Shown here: positions 8,530 to 18,300 of the stretch, piece after piece | How the letters are laid out: every line of letters starts with the position of its first letter | Numbering within the stretch: the stretch's first letter is position 1 | Assembly: GCA_030433805.1 (NCBI GenBank) | Contig: JARUXA010000009.1 | Coordinates: forward strand, 62,001-126,000 | DNA: 64,000 nucleotides | Source of the DNA: Sphingomonas sp. PsM26 | GTDB taxonomy: Bacteria; Pseudomonadota; Alphaproteobacteria; Sphingomonadales; Sphingomonadaceae | Reading direction: 5' to 3' | The notes under the pieces: generated by a model | The model's input: the letters and a program-made list of their open reading frames with translations, nothing else | Told to the model about the DNA's origin: nothing | Databases searched by the model: none | Position numbers and translations under genes: made by a program

Positions 8530-11031
8530 ATGTCACGTATCGCCGTTGCAAAGCCTGCCTATCTAGCTCTTTCCTGCGTCGGGGCTTTCGCAAGTCTGCC
8601 CGCCTTTGCCAGTGACGCACCCGCCGCCGCACCTCCGCCTGCGAACGACGAAGACCCCGACCAGAAGCTCGACATCATCGTCCACGGCCAGCGCGAACGC
8701 CGCGACCCCAAGCAGGTCGCACCCTTGGTCGACACGCCCAAGTCGATTGTCGTGCTCGACAAGTCCGTCATTCAGCAGACCGGGTCGACCTCGCTCCAGG
8801 ATGCGCTGCGCACCGTTCCCGGCATCACCTTCGGTGCCGCGGAAGGCGGCAACCCGATCGGCGATCGCCCGTTCATCCGCGGGTTCGACAGCCAGGGCAG
8901 CGTCTATGTCGACGGCGTGCGCGACCTGTCGTCGCAGACGCGCGAAGTGTTCGCGGTCGATTCGGTGCAGATCGTGCGTGGGTCGGATTCGACGCTCGGC
9001 GGGCGCGGCAATGCGGGCGGCTCGCTCAACATCCTCTCGCGGCTGCCGCAGGCGCTGACCTTTGGTTCGGCGAGCGCAAGCTACGGCAATGGTGATTTCA
9101 AGCGCGTTACCGGCGACATCAACGTTCGGCTGAGCGACACTGCCGCGGTCCGCCTGCAGGGGCTGTGGCACGATCAGAACGTCGTCGATCGCGACGCGGT
9201 GTACGCCAACCGCTGGGGCTTCGCGCCCAGCGTGACGATTGGCCTCGGTACGCCGACGCGGCTGACCGCGAGCTATTATTATCTCGAGAGCCACGAACTC
9301 CCCGACAGCGGCATCCCGTACCAATATGTCTGCTCGGCGACCAATTGCACGCTCCCCGCGGGGAACGTCTTCACCACCCCCGCGGTCGGCACGATCACGA
9401 CGCGCGGCGGGCAGACGGGTACGGTGTCGCGCTCGGCCTTCTATGGCCTGAAGGACCGCGACTTCCGCGATGCGACGACCAATCAGGCGATGCTGCGGGT
9501 CGAGCATGACTTCGGCGGGATAACGCTGCGCAACACCGCGCGCGTCTCGCACAGCGAACAGGCGTATATCTTCACGCTCCCCGACGACAGCCAGGGCAAC
9601 GTCTCAGGCACCGCCGCGACCAATCCCACCACCGGGGCGGCGGGGACGCGCGGCGATGTGCTGACCGGCGGCTATGTCTGGCGGCGCGGCAACACGCGCT
9701 ACGGCTATAGCGAGAGCCTGATCGACCAGACCGACCTCAGCGGCACGTTCGCGACCGGCAGCATCAAGCACAGCTTCGCGGTCGGTGCGGAAGTCGCGTG
9801 GGAGAAGACCCGGCGTGGCACCTTCGTCTCGGCGAACGGATCGACCGTCAGCCCGCGCTGCAACACCGCGACGATCGCACGCTATTATTGCGCGAGCCTG
9901 TTCAACCCCAATCCGTCCGACCCCTGGGTCAATTACACCAGCGACACCTCCAGCGTCGCGACGCCGATCGTACGCGGCGCGTCCAACACCGAGACGCAGA
10001 ACGACGCGACGACGATCGGCGTCTACGGGTTCGACTCGATCACGCTGCTTCCGCAACTGATCCTCAACCTCGGCGCGCGCTACGACCGGTTCAAGTCGAC
10101 CGTCACGCTGCCGTTCGCGGCGGGCGGCAATGCGACCCGGCTGTCGCGCAAGGACGAACTGTTCAACTGGCAGGCGGGCCTGGTGTTCAAGCCGACCAGC
10201 GAGACCAGCCTCTACGCGAGCTATGCCACGGCCGCGACGCCGCCCAATGCGTTGCTCGGCGAAGGCCGCGAGGACAATGCGCTGCCGACCACCGCGACCC
10301 CGGTCAATCTGGCGATCCTTGATGCGCTCAAGGTACAGAAGACCAAATCCTACGAAGTCGGCGCCAAGGGCAGCCTGTTCCACGAACAGCTTCAGCTCGG
10401 GCTTGCGGTATTCCAGACCGATATCAGCAACGCACGGGTGCAGATCGACGCCAATACCGTCGGCTTCCTGGGCAAGACGCGGATCCGCGGTGTCGAATTG
10501 ACCGCGAGCGGAACGATCCGGCCGGGCTGGACGGTGTTCGGCGGCTACACCTATCTCGACCCCAAGGTCATCGACGGCGGCAACAGCGCGCTGACCGCTG
10601 CCGCCAATGGTCCGGCTGCGGCCAAGACGGTCTATGTCCCCTCGGTCAACACCGGCAGGCAGGTCCCCCAGACCGCGCAGCACAGCTTCACCGCGACGAC
10701 CAACTATGAACTGGTCAAGGGCCTGCAGATCGGCGGCAGCGCGATCTACATGGGGCGGCAATATGGCGGCTATGCCGACAATCGTACTGCGACCCAGACG
10801 ACTGCCGGGGTGGTTACGATCAACCCCGCAACCACGACGCTGTCGCGCGGCATTCCCGACTACTGGCGCTTCGATGCGCGCGCGAGCTACGCGATCACGC
10901 CCAATCTGGAACTGAGCGTCAACGCGCAGAACCTGACCAACAAGGTCTATTTCACGCAGACCTATGCCTCGCACTTCGCGAACATCGCGCCGGGGCGGAC
11001 CGTGTTCGGCACGATCACGGCGAAGTTCTGA
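8530..11031 (+). CDS. TonB-dependent catecholate siderophore receptor (Fiu/CirA-like)
   Basis: This 833-residue outer-membrane protein has a signal peptide ending near FASDA, a TonB-box-like segment (LDIIVHG), a plug domain (VDTPKSIVVLDKSVI, RPFIRGFDSQGSVYVDG, ending GGSLNILSR) and a 22-strand barrel closing in the terminal aromatic residue (GTITAKF). Resemblance to Fiu, and the PKHD hydroxylase downstream (as in E. coli fiu-ybiX), point to monomeric catechol-iron uptake energised by TonB. AGGGGG precedes ATG. The stop overlaps the next ATG, making a four-gene operon behind Fur-like boxes. Confidence 0.92.
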   Translation: MSRIAVAKPAYLALSCVGAFASLPAFASDAPAAAPPPANDEDPDQKLDIIVHGQRERRDPKQVAPLVDTPKSIVVLDKSVIQQTGSTSLQDALRTVPGITFGAAEGGNPIGDRPFIRGFDSQGSVYVDGVRDLSSQTREVFAVDSVQIVRGSDSTLGGRGNAGGSLNILSRLPQALTFGSASASYGNGDFKRVTGDINVRLSDTAAVRLQGLWHDQNVVDRDAVYANRWGFAPSVTIGLGTPTRLTASYYYLESHELPDSGIPYQYVCSATNCTLPAGNVFTTPAVGTITTRGGQTGTVSRSAFYGLKDRDFRDATTNQAMLRVEHDFGGITLRNTARVSHSEQAYIFTLPDDSQGNVSGTAATNPTTGAAGTRGDVLTGGYVWRRGNTRYGYSESLIDQTDLSGTFATGSIKHSFAVGAEVAWEKTRRGTFVSANGSTVSPRCNTATIARYYCASLFNPNPSDPWVNYTSDTSSVATPIVRGASNTETQNDATTIGVYGFDSITLLPQLILNLGARYDRFKSTVTLPFAAGGNATRLSRKDELFNWQAGLVFKPTSETSLYASYATAATPPNALLGEGREDNALPTTATPVNLAILDALKVQKTKSYEVGAKGSLFHEQLQLGLAVFQTDISNARVQIDANTVGFLGKTRIRGVELTASGTIRPGWTVFGGYTYLDPKVIDGGNSALTAAANGPAAAKTVYVPSVNTGRQVPQTAQHSFTATTNYELVKGLQIGGSAIYMGRQYGGYADNRTATQTTAGVVTINPATTTLSRGIPDYWRFDARASYAITPNLELSVNAQNLTNKVYFTQTYASHFANIAPGRTVFGTITAKF

Positions 11032-11771
11032 TGCTGACGCCGGACCAGCTCGTGGCATTAACCCCGGAGGAGATCGGCACGCATCTCTCCGGCCCGCCCG
11101 AGACCCGCGCGGCATTCGTCCGCGCGGCGGCAGATGCCGGCATGGCGGACGCGCAAGCGGTGTACGGCCAGATGCTGCTCGATGGCGCGGGCGTGGCACG
11201 CGATCCCGCCGCTGCGCTCGGCTGGTTCACGCGGGCGGCTGCGCAGCATCATGTGATGGGGATCAACATGGTCGGGCGCTGCTACGATCTCGGCTGGGGC
11301 ACCGCGCCCGACAAGGTGCGCGCGGCGGAATGTTACCGGATCGCCGCGGAGGCCGGGCTCGACTGGGGCATGTATAATTATGCGACGCTGCTCGCGCTCG
11401 GCCACGGTGTCGCGGAAGACAAGGCTGCCGCGCTCGACTGGTTCCGCAAGGCGGCCGCGCTCGGAAATGCCAAGGCGATCAACTTCATCGGCAGCTTCCA
11501 CGAGGACGGCTGGGTCGTCCCGCGCGACCTCGCGGCAGCGGCGCTTTGCTATGCGCGTGCGGCACAGGGCGGGGATTTCCGCGGCGCATTCAATCACGCG
11601 CGGATGCTCGGTGCTGCGGGCAAGATCGAGGATGCGATCGGCTGGCTCCGCCGCGCGGGCGCGACCGCTACCCCGGCATTCGTCGACAAGGCGGCGGCGT
11701 GGCTCGCGGCGTGCGACATCGCGGCGTTCCGCGCGCGCGGGGGCCAGGCGATCCGGGGGACGACATGCTGA
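11031..11771 (+). CDS. Sel1-repeat (SEL1-like TPR) protein
   Basis: This 246-residue protein is built of Sel1-like repeats of about 36 residues with the A-x2-x2-G-x-A-L-G-W-F and A-x3-Y pattern (for example [33 protein letters not shown] and [17 protein letters not shown]). Such helical solenoids mediate protein-protein contacts. There is no signal peptide, so it is probably cytoplasmic. Its ATG overlaps the receptor stop, and its own stop overlaps the ATG of the hydroxylase. A similar Sel1 gene often sits between a Fiu-type receptor and its PKHD hydroxylase in proteobacteria. The exact role in iron uptake is unknown. Confidence 0.85.
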   Translation: MLTPDQLVALTPEEIGTHLSGPPETRAAFVRAAADAGMADAQAVYGQMLLDGAGVARDPAAALGWFTRAAAQHHVMGINMVGRCYDLGWGTAPDKVRAAECYRIAAEAGLDWGMYNYATLLALGHGVAEDKAAALDWFRKAAALGNAKAINFIGSFHEDGWVVPRDLAAAALCYARAAQGGDFRGAFNHARMLGAAGKIEDAIGWLRRAGATATPAFVDKAAAWLAACDIAAFRARGGQAIRGTTC

Positions 11772-12448
11772 CCGTCATCCCCGACCTGCTCACACCCGCG
11801 CAGCTGGTCGCATTGCGCGCAGAGCTCGACGCCGCCGACTGGGTCGACGGCAATGCAACCTCGGGCGCGCAATCCGCGCTCGCCAAGCGCAACACGCAAC
11901 TGCCCGAGGACAGCGCCGCCGCGCGCGCGGGGGGCAGCATGGTGCTCGATGCACTCGCGGCGTCGCCGCTGTTCGTCGCAGCAGCACTCCCGCTCAAGGT
12001 CTTTCCACCGCTGTTCAATCGTTATGCCGCGGGCGACGCGTTCGGTGCGCATGTGGATACCGCGATCCGTATCCGGCGCGGCAGCGATTTCCGCATCCGG
12101 AGCGACCTGTCCGCGACATTGTTCCTGTCCGATCCCGACAGCTACGACGGGGGCGAACTGACGATCACGACCCAGTTCGGCGCGCAAAGCGTCAAGCTCC
12201 CGGCTGGCCAGCTCGTGCTTTACCCTGCGTCCAGCGTCCACCACGTCACCCCGGTGACGCGGGGCACGCGCGTCGCATCGTTCTTCTGGATTCAGTCGAT
12301 GGTGCGTGACGACAGTGCGCGCGCCATGCTGTTTGAACAGGACACCGCGATCCAGTCGATCGCGGCGAGGCTCGGCAGCGACGATCCCGAAATCGTCCGG
12401 CTGACGGGCGTCTATCACAATCTTTTGCGCCGCTGGGCGGAGGTCTGA
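11765..12448 (+). CDS. piuC: PKHD-type Fe(II)/2-oxoglutarate hydroxylase (PiuC/YbiX)
   Basis: The ATG at 11765 overlaps the Sel1 stop, and the 227-residue length matches YbiX/PiuC (about 225). A longer upstream frame is only a shadow of the Sel1 gene. The double-stranded beta-helix iron site is visible: HVD (His96, Asp98), a distal His in SVHHVTP (159/160), and Arg169 in [14 protein letters not shown], which binds 2-oxoglutarate. [13 protein letters not shown] is the family core. It probably hydroxylates an imported siderophore or a precursor in the cytoplasm. It is the third gene of the Fur-box operon. Confidence 0.92.
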   Translation: MLTVIPDLLTPAQLVALRAELDAADWVDGNATSGAQSALAKRNTQLPEDSAAARAGGSMVLDALAASPLFVAAALPLKVFPPLFNRYAAGDAFGAHVDTAIRIRRGSDFRIRSDLSATLFLSDPDSYDGGELTITTQFGAQSVKLPAGQLVLYPASSVHHVTPVTRGTRVASFFWIQSMVRDDSARAMLFEQDTAIQSIAARLGSDDPEIVRLTGVYHNLLRRWAEV

Positions 12449-13545
12449 TGTCGAAGATCGCACTCCGAAACGTCTGGTTTCAGTTCCACAAATGGCTCGG
12501 GCTGCTGCTCGCGGTCCTCATCATCCCGCTGTCGCTCAGCGGTGCCGTGCTGGTGTGGGACGAAGCGGTCGACCATGTCCTCAACCCTGCGCGTTATGCG
12601 ACCAGCGGCAGCACGACGATCGATCCCGCGCGCTATGTCGCGGCGGCGCGCGCTGCGCTCAAGCCCGGTGAGCGGATCGCCAGCCTCGCACTGCCTGAGG
12701 GCGACGGCCCGGTTCAGGTAACCGCGATCACCCCGCCCGATCGCGGCCGCCGCGGGCCTCCGCAGCGCACAACGGTCTATCTCGATCCGCCGACTGCAAA
12801 GATCCTCGCGACGGGCAGCAGTGCGCGCGGCGTGCTGCGCGTGCTCCACAATCTCCACGGCAACCTGCTGGTGCCGGGGGTCGGGCGGCAGATCGTCGGG
12901 TGGATCGGCGTGGCGATGCTGGTGTCGTGCGTTTCGGGCTTGTGGCTGTGGTGGCCGACGGTCGGGCGCTGGGCGCGCGGCCTGCGCTGGCGGCGGCATC
13001 GCAACACCGACACCAATCTGCACCATCTGTTCGGCTTCTGGATCGCGCTGCCGCTGTTCGTGCTGTCGCTGACGGGGGTGTGGATCTCCTTTCCGCAGGT
13101 GTTCGCCGGTGGGGGGGCGCCACGCGGCGCGGGTGGTCCCGGTGGCGGTGGGGGCGGGCGTCCGGTCGCGCTGGAGCGTCCAACGCTGGTGCTTGATGCG
13201 GTGCTCGCGCGGGCTGGCGGCGTGGCTCCGGGCACAGTGTCGCGCGTCGAATGGCCGACCGATCGCAAGCCCGAATGGAAAGTTCAGTTGGGGGAAGCGA
13301 AGAGCGTGACGGTCGATGACGTCACCGGCCGCGCCAGGCCAGCGCGCGCCGAGCGTGAGACGCTCGCGCGGACGATGCGGCGGCTGCACGACGGGACGCG
13401 AATGGGGTTCGTCTGGCAGCTGCTGGTGTTTCTCGGCGGCATCCTGCCCGCGGTGCTCGCGGTGACGGGGATCATCATGTGGTGGCGCGCCCGCGGGTGG
13501 AAGGCGCAGCTCAAGACCAGGCAGCGGGCCCGTGCGGCGGTCTGA
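12448..13545 (+). CDS. PepSY-associated membrane protein (ferric-siderophore reductase-like)
   Basis: This 365-residue protein has about four membrane segments: an N-terminal helix (GLLLAVLIIPLSLSGAVLVW), one near 150-170 (IGVAMLVSCVSGLWLWW), one near 195-215 and a C-terminal one (LVFLGGILPAVLAVTGIIMWW). PepSY domains lie in the periplasmic loops. The His residues at the helix ends (FHKWLG, LHNLHGN, RLHDG) are the positions used for haem or metal in this family. PepSY_TM proteins of iron operons probably reduce ferric siderophores. Its ATG overlaps the piuC stop, so it closes the operon. A Gly/Pro-rich stretch near residue 225 is low complexity. Confidence 0.85.
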   Translation: MSKIALRNVWFQFHKWLGLLLAVLIIPLSLSGAVLVWDEAVDHVLNPARYATSGSTTIDPARYVAAARAALKPGERIASLALPEGDGPVQVTAITPPDRGRRGPPQRTTVYLDPPTAKILATGSSARGVLRVLHNLHGNLLVPGVGRQIVGWIGVAMLVSCVSGLWLWWPTVGRWARGLRWRRHRNTDTNLHHLFGFWIALPLFVLSLTGVWISFPQVFAGGGAPRGAGGPGGGGGGRPVALERPTLVLDAVLARAGGVAPGTVSRVEWPTDRKPEWKVQLGEAKSVTVDDVTGRARPARAERETLARTMRRLHDGTRMGFVWQLLVFLGGILPAVLAVTGIIMWWRARGWKAQLKTRQRARAAV

Positions 13546-13659
13546 GAATCCGTCAGGGCCATCAGCATGGGTTGCGCAACCGGATTGATCCTAGACGCCG
13601 CCGCGGGAGGACATCGCGGCCTTTGCGCCGGGCATACGATAGGCAGAGCCGTCAGGCGG

Positions 13660-15159
13660 CTATTGCGGACAATGGCGGGAGACGTCCTGCTTGTCCGCAC
13701 ACTGCCTGACCCATAAGGTCACAGCGCCGATGTGTGTTGCGGGACGATACGATTGCATCGCGCGCCGGACTCCGGGGTGTCGTGCAATCCAGGCCGATCC
13801 CGGTTCCGCATCCACGAGGACGATGTCGGGTTGGTTGCGCAGGATATCGTCGGCTAGCATCGCCGCATCCTCGCCCGCGGCTCGCGCAACGGCGGCACGT
13901 TGCGCAGGCGCAAGCGACGGATCGCCCAATTGCTGACGGCTACTGCCGGTCACCCACAGGCTGCCGCGTCGCCCTACCCAGCGACCTGCCACCCAGCGTG
14001 TCAGCGGATGGCCGAGCGCGAAGTCGAAGGATATGCCAAGAAGTTTCGGATGTGGTGGACCCAGCCGTAGCACGGCGTCCCTCAGCGCATAGGGTTGCGC
14101 TACCTGAGCGTAGCTGAAGGTCGAGGCGAGGGCGAGTAGTGCCCAGCACAGCGTCCCAAATCGCCACGCCGCCCCGGGGCGGGAGAGTTCGAGGGCAATC
14201 GCCAGCAAGGCCATGGCAACCGCGGGATAACCATGGTTGAGATAGCCCTTGCCCTGAATCAGCCCGGCAACGGCGAAACCACACGAGGCGAGCAGGGCCG
14301 CTCCCGCCGGGACCGTGGGGTACCCATGGGCAATGCGGAACGTAAGCGCGGCCGCGAAGGCGGGGATCAACACCATCGATCCCGTTAGCAGGTGCATCCA
14401 ACTATCGCGATTTGGCAAATAGACGAGCCGCAGCAACGGCAGCATGTGATCGAGATACGAGGGGAAGGCCAGCCACACTATGGCGGTGTAGCCAATGCAT
14501 ACCAGCGCCAGGGCAATCCATTCACCACCAAGCACCGGTCTGAACGAACGTTGCCGCACGACCGCCCATCCCGCAACAGGAAGCAGGGCCAACAGCAGGT
14601 GCGGCTTGATCGCCACCATGATCCCTCCGCCGAGCCCCGCGGTCCAGGCATGATGCAGGCCGGGCGCTCGCTCCTCGATGCGGGTGACCAGCAGCGTCAG
14701 CATCGGCAGACCTGCAATCAGCGCGATGTGCTCGCGCTGGGCAAACTGGTCGACCGGCAACACCAGCAGCGCAAACGCGGCAAATGCCGTCAACCGCCAC
14801 CGCGTGGCAGGGAGCGGGCAAAAGATACGCCCTGAGATATAGATCGACAAGACCGCCAGTGCGGCGACCATGACCACCGTTACCGCTTCCGGATGTAGGC
14901 CCAGTTCGCGAGCCAACGCCACGAACGGCATGTAGATGAGCACCGAGGCGGGCGGGTTCACCTCTTCGATGTCGCGGTACAACTTTGCTCCATCGAGCAC
15001 ACGCTCGGCGGTGGTGATCAGCCAGGAAACATCGCAGTTGAGCGAAGAGGCCGCCTGTTGCGCAAGCGCGAATAGCGCAAGCATTCCCACCCAATACGCC
15101 GGGCTCCATGCCCCAAACCGTCTGAAGGCGAGCGAAAGGTTTGCAGCAGTCATGCGCAC
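13660..15159 (-). CDS. Polytopic membrane protein, GT-C glycosyltransferase-like
   Basis: This protein of up to 499 residues has about ten hydrophobic helices and a soluble C-terminal domain. Its first large loop holds the acidic motif DVSWLITTAERVLDGA and later EEVNPP, placed where GT-C enzymes (ArnT/PMT-like) bind lipid-linked sugar. FAQREHIALI follows. The start is either GTG 15159 or ATG 15153; no clear ribosome site is seen. GT-C membership is inferred from topology and loop motifs, and the substrate is unknown. It stands alone, convergent with the PepSY gene and facing away from the glutamate dehydrogenase 3' end. Confidence 0.6.
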   Translation of the reverse strand: MRMTAANLSLAFRRFGAWSPAYWVGMLALFALAQQAASSLNCDVSWLITTAERVLDGAKLYRDIEEVNPPASVLIYMPFVALARELGLHPEAVTVVMVAALAVLSIYISGRIFCPLPATRWRLTAFAAFALLVLPVDQFAQREHIALIAGLPMLTLLVTRIEERAPGLHHAWTAGLGGGIMVAIKPHLLLALLPVAGWAVVRQRSFRPVLGGEWIALALVCIGYTAIVWLAFPSYLDHMLPLLRLVYLPNRDSWMHLLTGSMVLIPAFAAALTFRIAHGYPTVPAGAALLASCGFAVAGLIQGKGYLNHGYPAVAMALLAIALELSRPGAAWRFGTLCWALLALASTFSYAQVAQPYALRDAVLRLGPPHPKLLGISFDFALGHPLTRWVAGRWVGRRGSLWVTGSSRQQLGDPSLAPAQRAAVARAAGEDAAMLADDILRNQPDIVLVDAEPGSAWIARHPGVRRAMQSYRPATHIGAVTLWVRQCADKQDVSRHCPQ

Positions 15160-15312
15160 TTGGGTAACGGACAGGCGTTGCCGTCGGCTTAATCTTGTCA
15201 GGCCGTTGAAGGCTTGCTCGCTAGCCCTCCACTAGAAGCGTGCGCGGTACATCAGCCAGATCGTCGTCACCCCGCTGGCAGCCGGAACTGCCGCGTCGAC
15301 GGGGTGCCATGC

Positions 15313-15335
15313 TTGCCCCCCCGCTGGGGGGGCAA
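15313..15335 (-). terminator. Strong hairpin after NAD-glutamate dehydrogenase
   Basis: A perfect 10-bp stem (15313-15322 with 15326-15335, six or more C:G pairs) and a 3-base loop lie 7 bases beyond the dehydrogenase stop codon. No T run follows, so the mechanism (intrinsic or Rho-aided) is open. Confidence 0.6.
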
Positions 15336-15341
15336 ACCATT

Positions 15342-18300
15342 CTACCGCCCCAGCAACACCCGCGCCTGGCCTGCAATCTGCGCCAGCATTGCGGCATTGG
15401 GGGCAGGGGCCAGCCGTGCCCGGTCGACCACCGCCTTGAACTGCCCGACACGCGCGGCATTGTCCGCCAGCCATGCATCGACCAGTGCCTGCGGATCGAG
15501 CTTGCCGCCCGCCGCACGCGCCAGGAATTCCAGCCGCAATTGCTGGAAATCGCGCGCCAGCCCGGCGATCAGCAAACGCTCCCACGGATCGCTCGACTCG
15601 ATCCGCGCGGCATTCGCCTGCGCCCAGTCGAGCCCGAGCGCCTGCCCGAGCCGGGTGAACGCGCGCGTCAGCTCGGTTTCGTCGATCCCGAGCCGGTCGC
15701 CGAGATCGGCAAGCCCCACTGCGCCGTCCATCTCGAACAGCCGGACGACCTTCTGCACCAGCGCGGTCGGGGCGCCCGCCGCTTCGAGTGCGGCGGCAAT
15801 GCGCGCACTGTGCGCGCTTGCTTCCTCGAGCAGCAACGCCTTGGTCTGGCGGTCGAGATCCGCGATCCCCTTGCCGAGCCGCTTGAGCGTATCGCCCGGG
15901 CCCGCGTCCGTCCGCGTTGCGCGGAGCAGGTCCGCGATCTGCGACCGCGTTGCCACCGCGGTCTCGTCGAACAGCGCGATCCGCGCCGCTTCGGGCATGT
16001 CGGTCGTCTCGATCTCGCGCCACAGCGTCGGCAGGTCGAACAGACGTTCGGCCACCACGAACATCCCGGCGATGTCCGCGATCGCGGCGCCTTCTTCCTC
16101 GGCCAGCTCGAACGGATAGAGCACGCCCATCCGGTTGATGATGCGGTTGGCGAGCTTGGTCGCGACGATCTCGCCACGCAGCCGGTGCTCGTCGATCGCC
16201 TTGCCGAAGCGTTCCTGCATCGCCGCCGGGAAGGCCGCGTGCAGGTCGGGGAGCAATTCGTCCGCCATGCCCAGGCCCGACCGTTCGATCGCCGCCTGCA
16301 ACGCAAGCTTGGCGGTCGCGAGCAGCACCGCGAGCTCGGGCCGCGTCAGCCCGCGGCCCTCGGCCGAGCGGCGCAGCAGGTCGTCATTCCCCGCCAACCC
16401 CTCGACCGCGCGGTCGAGCGATCCCGATGCCTCGAAAATCTCGATCAACCGGACATAGCTCGGCACGGTCTGCGGGCCACCGGCCTCGGCGATCGACAAG
16501 GCGAGCGTCTGGAGCCGGTTATCCTCGAGCACCAGATGCGCGACGTCGTCGGTCATGCTCGCGAGGAAGCTGTTGCGGTCCTCGAACCCGAGGCGTCCCT
16601 CGATCATCTCGCGGTTGAGCGCGATCTTGATGTTGACCTCATTGTCCGAGCAATCGACGCCCGCCGAATTGTCGATGAAGTCGGTGTTGATCCGTCCGCC
16701 GTGCGCGGAGAAGGCGATGCGCGCGGCCTGGGTGACGCCGAGGTTCGCACCCTCGCCGATCGCCGTCGCACGCAGATCCTCCGCATCGACGCGAAGACGG
16801 TCGTTCGCGGGGTCGCCCACCGCGATGTTGTTCTCGGCACGCGCCTTCACATAGGTGCCGATCCCGCCGAACCAGATCAGGTCGACCGGGCTCTTGAGGA
16901 TCGCCGAGATCAGCGCGCCCGGCTCCATCTCGCGCTCGGTCAGGCCAAGCGCCGCGCGAACCTCGTCGGTCAGCGCGATGACCTTGGCGGTCCGCGGGAA
17001 CACCCCGCCGCCGGTCGAGATCAGCGTCTCGTCATAATCTGCCCAGCTCGAGCGCGGCAGCGCGAACATCCGCAGACGCTCGGCGAACGAGGCGGCGGGG
17101 TCGGGGTCGGGATCGAGGAAGATATGCCGATGGTCGAATGCTGCAACGATCTTCAGTTCGTGGCTGAGCAACATGCCGTTGCCGAACACGTCGCCCGACA
17201 TGTCGCCGCACCCGACGACGCGGATCGGCTGCGTCTGGACGTCGGTCCCGCGCTCGGCGAAGTGCCGCTGGACGCTGACCCACGCACCCTTGGCGGTGAT
17301 CCCCATCGCCTTGTGGTCATAGCCGACCGACCCGCCACTGGCGAACGCATCGCCCAGCCAGAAGCCGTGTTCGAGCGCGATCGCATTGGCGACGTCGGAG
17401 AAAGTCGCGGTGCCCTTGTCGGCGGCGACGACGAAATAGGGGTCCTCGCCGTCATGGACGACGACGCCCTGCGGGTGGACGACCTTGCCCTCGACGATGT
17501 TGTCGGTGATCGACAGGAGCGTGCGGATGAACACGCGGTAGCTTTCAGTACCTTCCGCCAGCCACGCATCGCGGTTGGACGCGGGCGGGAGCTGCTTGGC
17601 ATAGAAGCCGCCCTTCGCGCCGGTGGGCACGATCACCGCGTTCTTGACGCGCTGCGCCTTCATCAGCCCGAGGATTTCGGTGCGGAAGTCGTCGCGGCGG
17701 TCTGACCAGCGCAGGCCCCCACGCGCGACCGGGCCGGCGCGCAGGTGGATGCCCTCGATCCGTGGGCTGTACACCCAGATCTCGCGCCATGGCACGGGGG
17801 CCGGGAGGCCAGGAATGCGGTGGCTGTCGAGCTTGAACGCAAGTGCCTCGGCCCCTGCGGGCGTGAACGCGTTGGTGCGCAGCGTCGCCGCGATCATGGC
17901 GTGGAACGCGCGGAGGATGCGGTCGTCGTCGATCGCGGTCACGGCGTCGAGGCCGGCCTCGATCGCCGTGTCCGTCTCGGCTGGGTCGCGGTCTTGCGCG
18001 GGATCATGCACTGCGGCGAAGCGCGCGATCAGCGCCTCGGCGACGCGAGGTGCCCGACGCAGCGCATCGACCACGGTGGTCAGGCCATAGGTCAGCCCCG
18101 CCTGACGCAGGTAGCGGAACCACGCGCGGAACAGCACCACGGCCTGCGGGCTGACGCCAACTTCGATGATCAGCCGGTTGAACGCGTCATTTTCGGCAGC
18201 CCCTTCCAGCACTGCGGCAATCGCGCCTTCCAGCACCGCAGTATCGACCTGTGACGCGGCATCGTTCGATTCGACGATGAATTCGTGGACGAAGGCATTG

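Noticed and set aside
15240-17705. 821-codon plus-strand frame
   Set aside because: It is antisense to NAD-glutamate dehydrogenase; composition typical of shadow frames (Arg, His, Asp-rich).
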